Assembly: GCA_041671025.1 (NCBI GenBank)
Contig: JBAZCI010000037.1
Location: 1-10,956 of the forward strand
Origin: JBAZCI01 sp041671025
GTDB taxonomy: Bacteria; Patescibacteriota; Patescibacteriia; UBA10025
Direction of reading: 5' to 3'
Length of the DNA: 10,956 bases
A model generated the notes under the pieces. That model had not been told where the DNA came from, did not search any database, and saw only the letters and a program-made list of their open reading frames with translations. Shown here one piece after another: positions 6,872 to 10,956 of the stretch (the first letter of the stretch is position 1; every line of letters begins with the position of its first letter). The position numbers were made by a program, and so were the translations under genes.

Positions 6872-7774
6872 ATGGCCACAACCTATACGCACATAGCGGC
6901 AAATAAGCGCAAATCCTTTATTCTTTTGCTCGTCTTTTTTGCGATTATTATTGGCATCGGATATACGATTGATGCAGTGCAGGGATCGGGAAGCTGGTTT
7001 TGGGTGATCATCGCGCTTATCTACGGGATCGTGAGCGCGCTCGTCGGATATTTTTCCGGAGACAAAATTGCACTTTGGACATCGGGAGCACGCGAAATTA
7101 CCAAAGAGCAAAATGCCTATCTGTACCGAATGGTTGAAAATCTGGCAATAACGACAGGGCTTCCGACGCCAAAGGTTTTTATTATCCCCGATGATGATAT
7201 TAACGCCTTCGCCACAGGACGCGATCCGCAACACGCGTCGATTGCCGTCACCCAGGGCGCGATTCAAAAATTAGAGAATGAGGAACTTGAAGGAGTTGTC
7301 GCTCATGAACTTTCGCACATCGGCAATTATGATATCCGCTACATGACACTGGTCATCGTCCTCGTGGGAACAATCATGGTATTATCGGACATGTTTTGGC
7401 GCGTACGTTTCTTTGGCGGCAGGGGCAACAATCGCGATAGCGGTGCGGGCGGCATCATTGCCATTGTCGGAATCGCTCTTCTTATTCTTTCGCCTATTTT
7501 TGCCGAACTGATACGACTCGCCGTTTCACGCAAGCGTGAATATCTCGCTGATGCATCCGGAGCTCTGCTTACCCGATACCCCGAGGGTCTTGCACGGGCG
7601 CTTGAAAAGATAAAAGTACAGGGTGCGCGTATTGAACGCGCTTCAAAATCAACCGCGCATCTCTATTTTGCAAACCCGTTGGCAGGCGGCGCCACGCATC
7701 TCTTTTCCACTCATCCACCTATCGACAAGCGGATCGCGACGCTTCGCGAAATGGGTAATATCACGCAAAGGTAA
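6872..7774 (+). CDS. htpX: HtpX, membrane-bound M48 zinc metalloprotease
   Basis: 300 aa, close to the 293 of E. coli HtpX. Two N-terminal membrane helices (about 15-33 and 42-62) lead to the cytosolic protease domain with the zinc-binding HELSH (145-149), inside the block ELEGVVAHELSHI. The third zinc ligand is probably Glu223 in SRKREYLAD, and FSTHPP (278-283) near the C-terminus is typical of the family. Two more hydrophobic stretches (about 157-172 and 193-215) flank a Gly/Arg-rich loop. HtpX degrades damaged or misassembled membrane proteins from the cytoplasmic side. No catalytic residue is missing. No Shine-Dalgarno precedes ATG 6872, and the GC-rich hairpin ends about 17 bases upstream. 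The placement between lemA and clpC fits a proteostasis cluster. Confidence 0.97.
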   Translation: MATTYTHIAANKRKSFILLLVFFAIIIGIGYTIDAVQGSGSWFWVIIALIYGIVSALVGYFSGDKIALWTSGAREITKEQNAYLYRMVENLAITTGLPTPKVFIIPDDDINAFATGRDPQHASIAVTQGAIQKLENEELEGVVAHELSHIGNYDIRYMTLVIVLVGTIMVLSDMFWRVRFFGGRGNNRDSGAGGIIAIVGIALLILSPIFAELIRLAVSRKREYLADASGALLTRYPEGLARALEKIKVQGARIERASKSTAHLYFANPLAGGATHLFSTHPPIDKRIATLREMGNITQR

Positions 7775-7836
7775 ACGACTGGCGCATCGAGGGAGAACAG
7801 ACACTCCACGGAGAAAAAAGCGCGACCGCATCCAAT

Positions 7837-7865
7837 TTGACTACCCTGTCTCCGCATGGTATTTT
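7837..7865 (+). promoter_or_regulatory. Candidate extended -10 promoter for clpC
   Basis: TTGACT (7837-7842, five of six), a 17-base spacer, and TATTTT (7860-7865, four of six). TG at 7857-7858 sits one base before the -10, which makes an extended -10 element. Transcription would start near 7872, leaving a leader of about 16 bases before ATG 7888. I saw no CIRCE palindrome and only one AGTCAAA half-site (minus strand, overlapping the -35), so heat-shock control by HrcA or CtsR is not supported. Confidence 0.55.
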
Positions 7866-7887
7866 TTCCCTACATTAGAAATCACTT

Positions 7888-10392
7888 ATGGAAAAAAGCA
7901 TACTCAATAAATTCAGTTCACACCTCAAAAATGCGCTAAAGAACGCAAATACTATCGCGTCCGAGCTTGGACACGGGACAGTGAATCCGGAACACCTCTT
8001 GTTCGGGTTAATCATGCAACGCGGAAGCATCGCCGCTGAACTGCTTGCAAAAGTAGGACTCACGAATGAAAAGATTCGCCGTATTATCGTTGAAAAAAAT
8101 CAGATTGTACTTACTGGAGAAAAAACTTCGCGGTTACCCGGATCACGAAAATTATCTGACCAATCAAAAAAAGCTATTGAAAAAGCCGCCTTACTTGCCC
8201 ACCAGTACAAGCACGCATATATCGGAACGGAACATCTTCTCCAGGCACTTGTCGCATTGCATACCGAGACGCTGGAAACGTTGTGGCGTTCGTATGTGAT
8301 TAATACCCAGGAGGTCGGCAAAAATCTTGAAGCGGTCATGAAAAGCACCTCGCGATTTCCCGACATTACCCAATTGTTCGAGCAGGCAAAAGAATTTGAA
8401 AAAGTTGAAACAGTCAAGCATCATTCTCACGCACCGGCGCTGGACTTTTTTACCACCAACCTTACCGACGCCAAACTGCAGAAAAGTATCGACCCGGTCA
8501 TCGGCCGGACAAAAGAAATAGAGCGTTTGATCCATATCCTCTCCCGCCGGACAAAAAATAACCCGGCATTAATCGGCGATCCTGGCGTAGGAAAAACGGC
8601 AATCGTTGAAGGACTGGCAAAAAAAATTGTTGAAGGCGACGTGCCCGATGTCCTCCTGAATAAACGCATTTTAAGCTTAGATCTCAGTTTGGTGGTCGCG
8701 GGCACTATCTACCGCGGTGAATTTGAAGGACGATTCAAACAGATCATCGACGAAATCAAAGCCGATCCGAATACGATCCTGTTTATCGACGAGCTTCATA
8801 CCATCATCGGCACCGGTTCAGCAGCCGGGTCAATGGATGCCGCCAATATCCTCAAACCGGCGCTGGCCAAAGGGGAAATCCGATGCATCGGCGCGACAAC
8901 GATGGATGAATACCGCAAGCATATCGAGTCAGACCCCGCACTTGAGCGCAGATTCCAGCCGATTATCGTCGAAGAAGCGAGTATTGAAGAAACGCGAAGC
9001 GTCCTTCACGGCATTAAGCAGAATTACGAAACATACCACCGTGTCGGCATATCTAATGAAGCCATCGATGCCGCGGTTGAACTCAGCGCCCGATATGTCC
9101 AGGACAAACAGCTTCCGGACAAAGCCATTGATTTGCTCGACGAAGCGGCATCCAAGATTAAGGTAAAACTTTCCAGCGACGGCATACTCCGCGAAATCAA
9201 GACGGTTGAAGACCAGCTCGCCAAGCTTCGAAAAAAGAAGCATCAGGCGGTAAATAAGGAGCAATTCCAGGAAGCACTCACCTACAAAGGCGAGGAGAAT
9301 ATCCTGCTGGAAAAATTGGTCAGTCTCCGAAACAAGCAGACTGCAGCAGAAAAAACCATGCTTGGCGAAGTGCATCGTGCAGATATCGCCGAAATTATAT
9401 CACGTATGACCGGCGTACCCGTTCAGGATTTGATAGCCACGGAAAAAGAACGGTTGATTAATCTTGAGAAGCTGATGGGTGAAAAAATTGTCGGTCAGGA
9501 TAGCGCATTGAAGACCATCGCGGACTTTATCCGCCGCTCGCGCGTAGGCCTGGCAAACCCAAACAGACCCATGGGTTCGTTTATTTTCCTCGGTCCGTCC
9601 GGAGTAGGAAAAACTGAGACTGCGAAAGTACTGGCTAAACTAGTCTTCGAAGATGAAAAAGCGCTGATACGGATCGACATGTCAGAATTTGCCGAAAGTT
9701 TCAACATTTCTAAACTGATCGGTGCACCCGCAGGGTATGTCGGATACAAAGAAGGCTCTAAACTGACCGACGCGGTCAAGCGCAGACCATATGCCGTGGT
9801 GCTCCTTGATGAAATAGAAAAAGCGCATCCGGAAGTATTTAATATCCTCCTCCAGGTACTCGATGAGGGGCACCTCACCGATGCAGTCGGCAAAAAAATC
9901 AATTTCAAGAATACGATCGTCATCATGACATCTAATGTGGGCAGCGAAAATATGCGTATCGGTGCAGAAATCGGATTTAATGCAAAAACCCCGACAGACG
10001 AAAAAGAGGCTATGAGAAAATTCAATGAAATTCAGGAACGGGTTACCAAAGATTTAACACAGCGCTTCCGACCGGAATTTATTAACCGCATTGATAACAT
10101 TATTGTTTTTAAACCGCTTACCGCCCCGACAGTCGAACGAATAGTTGAAAATGAACTTCGGGATCTTGCACAGCGCGTGAATGCAAAAGGTATCGAACTC
10201 CACTGGGACGCTAAGGTCATCAAGCACATTGCATCGATCAGTTTTTCAGCAGAACAGGGCGCCAGGGCGGTGCGAAAGAAAATCCAGGAACTGGTTGAAA
10301 CTCCGCTTGCACAGGCATTGCTCAGCGATCAGTTCTCCGTAAGCAAATCGATTACGCTGAAATTGAAAGGTAAGATCATCGAGTTGGAATAG
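7888..10392 (+). CDS. clpC: ClpC-type AAA+ unfoldase of the Clp protease
   Basis: 834 aa, within the ClpC size range. An N-domain with two Clp-N repeats (about 10-60 and 90-140, each with EHLL) is followed by AAA-1: Walker A GDPGVGKT (230-237), pore loop GTIYRG (272-277), Walker B ILFIDE (297-302), GATT (335-338) and arginines 354-355. The middle region is short with a UVR-like segment (about 456-477), not the long ClpB coiled coil. AAA-2 has Walker A GPSGVGKT (569-576), pore loop GYVG (617-620 region), Walker B VVLLDE (637-642), TSNVG (681-685) and sensor 2 GARAVRK (791-797). The tripeptide IGF (695-697) is the ClpP-docking loop of ClpA/C/X-type unfoldases and is absent from ClpB. The protein should thread substrates into ClpP using ATP. 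No clpP is in the window. All nucleotide-binding motifs are intact. It ends in TAG, 30 bases before comF. Confidence 0.93.
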   Translation: MEKSILNKFSSHLKNALKNANTIASELGHGTVNPEHLLFGLIMQRGSIAAELLAKVGLTNEKIRRIIVEKNQIVLTGEKTSRLPGSRKLSDQSKKAIEKAALLAHQYKHAYIGTEHLLQALVALHTETLETLWRSYVINTQEVGKNLEAVMKSTSRFPDITQLFEQAKEFEKVETVKHHSHAPALDFFTTNLTDAKLQKSIDPVIGRTKEIERLIHILSRRTKNNPALIGDPGVGKTAIVEGLAKKIVEGDVPDVLLNKRILSLDLSLVVAGTIYRGEFEGRFKQIIDEIKADPNTILFIDELHTIIGTGSAAGSMDAANILKPALAKGEIRCIGATTMDEYRKHIESDPALERRFQPIIVEEASIEETRSVLHGIKQNYETYHRVGISNEAIDAAVELSARYVQDKQLPDKAIDLLDEAASKIKVKLSSDGILREIKTVEDQLAKLRKKKHQAVNKEQFQEALTYKGEENILLEKLVSLRNKQTAAEKTMLGEVHRADIAEIISRMTGVPVQDLIATEKERLINLEKLMGEKIVGQDSALKTIADFIRRSRVGLANPNRPMGSFIFLGPSGVGKTETAKVLAKLVFEDEKALIRIDMSEFAESFNISKLIGAPAGYVGYKEGSKLTDAVKRRPYAVVLLDEIEKAHPEVFNILLQVLDEGHLTDAVGKKINFKNTIVIMTSNVGSENMRIGAEIGFNAKTPTDEKEAMRKFNEIQERVTKDLTQRFRPEFINRIDNIIVFKPLTAPTVERIVENELRDLAQRVNAKGIELHWDAKVIKHIASISFSAEQGARAVRKKIQELVETPLAQALLSDQFSVSKSITLKLKGKIIELE

Positions 10393-10422
10393 GTTTTTTC
10401 ATCATTCATTTTTTCACTCCGT

Positions 10423-10956
10423 ATGAGTATAGGGAGTACGTTTGTTTATCTTCAAAAAATAGCCGCCAATCTCCTTTTTCCTATAGAATGCATAGCATGT
10501 GGGAAAGAGGGCAATTGGCTTTGTGGTACATGTATAACCCATGTGCCCTATTGGACTAACCGCGTATGCCCGTACTGTTTTACATCTTCACCGACGGGAA
10601 TATACTGTTCAACATGCAAAAAAACATCGGCGCTTGAACGGTTGTGGATTGTACTGCCCTACCGTTTCCCGACTGTTCATGATCTTATTCATACGCTCAA
10701 GTACCAGGGCGCTACGTCGCTGAGTGCCACGCTCCATGTTCTCATGGAATCGTCCCTGAAAGAATACCGCCGACGGGTATCCTCTGTCGCAGAAATCGTA
10801 ATTCCCATCCCTCTGCATGCGCGAAGACAGAGAGAGCGAGGATTTAATCAGGCTGATATTCTTGCACAGATTTCTGCTTCATGCTTGAATACCAGATACG
10901 CTCCACGGATATTGCAAAGAGTGCGTAAAACCGAGAGTCAGGCCCTTCTCTCCCGA
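10423..10956 (+). CDS. comF: ComF family phosphoribosyltransferase-like protein (3' end missing)
   Basis: 178 codons are visible and the right edge cuts the gene. The N-terminus has a zinc-binding module: Cys 23, 26, 34 and 37 (C-x2-C...C-x2-C in LLFPIECIACGKEG and CGTC), then Cys 49, 52, 62 and 65. The phosphoribosyltransferase-like part follows, with HDLIHTLKYQG (86-96), VIPIPLHARRQRERGFNQA (126-144) and RVRKTESQALLSR (166-178). These are the standard ComF landmarks; the PRPP-binding DD-x-x-T-T-G-x-T motif should lie just beyond the edge. ComF proteins act in DNA uptake for natural transformation, probably in the cytosolic step of single-strand import. ATG 10423 is the only ATG after the in-frame stop at 10390-10392. 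No Shine-Dalgarno is visible. The 30-base gap after clpC allows co-transcription, although a T-rich stretch lies between. Confidence 0.93.
   Translation, partial: MSIGSTFVYLQKIAANLLFPIECIACGKEGNWLCGTCITHVPYWTNRVCPYCFTSSPTGIYCSTCKKTSALERLWIVLPYRFPTVHDLIHTLKYQGATSLSATLHVLMESSLKEYRRRVSSVAEIVIPIPLHARRQRERGFNQADILAQISASCLNTRYAPRILQRVRKTESQALLSR

Noticed and set aside
6788..7267. Minus-strand 159-aa reading frame opposite htpX
   Set aside because: It is an antisense shadow of a strongly conserved protein, with no family features of its own.
7826..7848. CtsR or CIRCE heat-shock operator before clpC
   Set aside because: Only a single AGTCAAA half-site is present and no TTAGCACTC inverted repeat is seen.
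7888..10392. ClpB disaggregase as identity of the AAA+ protein
   Set aside because: The middle region is short and the ClpP-docking IGF tripeptide is present at residues 695-697, both against ClpB.
10393..10437. Terminator after clpC
   Set aside because: There are T runs, but the only inverted repeat (ACTCC/GGAGT, 10416-10437) lies after them, has no following T tract and overlaps the comF start.

Overview
The window looks like a chromosomal segment of an uncultivated bacterium, most plausibly Candidatus Patescibacteria (CPR), in the Parcubacteria-like part of the radiation. The pointers are exported proteins whose N-termini carry a membrane segment followed by a W / PP / APL / G-G-L-T-x-G linker of a kind I associate with that group, 'GVYG...GYAGYF' repeat proteins, very compact gene packing, and near absence of Shine-Dalgarno sequences. 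TAA, TAG and TGA all serve as stops, so the standard bacterial code applies and UGA-recoded lineages (SR1, Gracilibacteria) are disfavoured. The lineage is an inference from protein style; no rRNA gene is present.

Left half, minus strand (5578 down to 1): three consecutive exported-protein genes in one apparent operon, separated by 19 and 7 bases. The first (621 aa) and second (739 aa) share an N-terminal half: signal anchor, proline-rich linker, G-Y-rich repeats ending in 'GYAGYF-x-GR', a 'VTGN-x-S' strand-repeat stem, and a conserved domain of unknown function. Their C-termini differ completely. The 621-aa protein ends with a Cys-containing region, a PKD-like domain and an eight-cysteine tail. 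The 739-aa protein ends with a DUF2341-like domain and a concanavalin-A-like domain. The third protein runs off the left edge and has a signal peptide and one Asp-box-like motif; it may be a beta-propeller. Together they look like cell-surface fibres or adhesins with exchangeable tips.

Middle (5579-5723): a 145-base divergent spacer with a near-consensus sigma-70 promoter for the rightward genes.

Right half, plus strand (5724 to the end): a small single-pass membrane protein with a DUF5666-like outer domain, lemA, htpX (membrane M48 metalloprotease), clpC (two-domain AAA+ unfoldase with the ClpP-docking IGF tripeptide), and the start of comF, cut by the right edge. LemA and HtpX are frequent neighbours, and together with ClpC they form an envelope/cytosol protein-quality-control cluster next to the surface-protein operon.

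No gene-free stretch exceeds 300 bases; the longest gaps are the divergent spacer (145 bases) and 7775-7887 (113 bases). I saw no tRNA, rRNA, CRISPR array, insertion sequence or attachment site.
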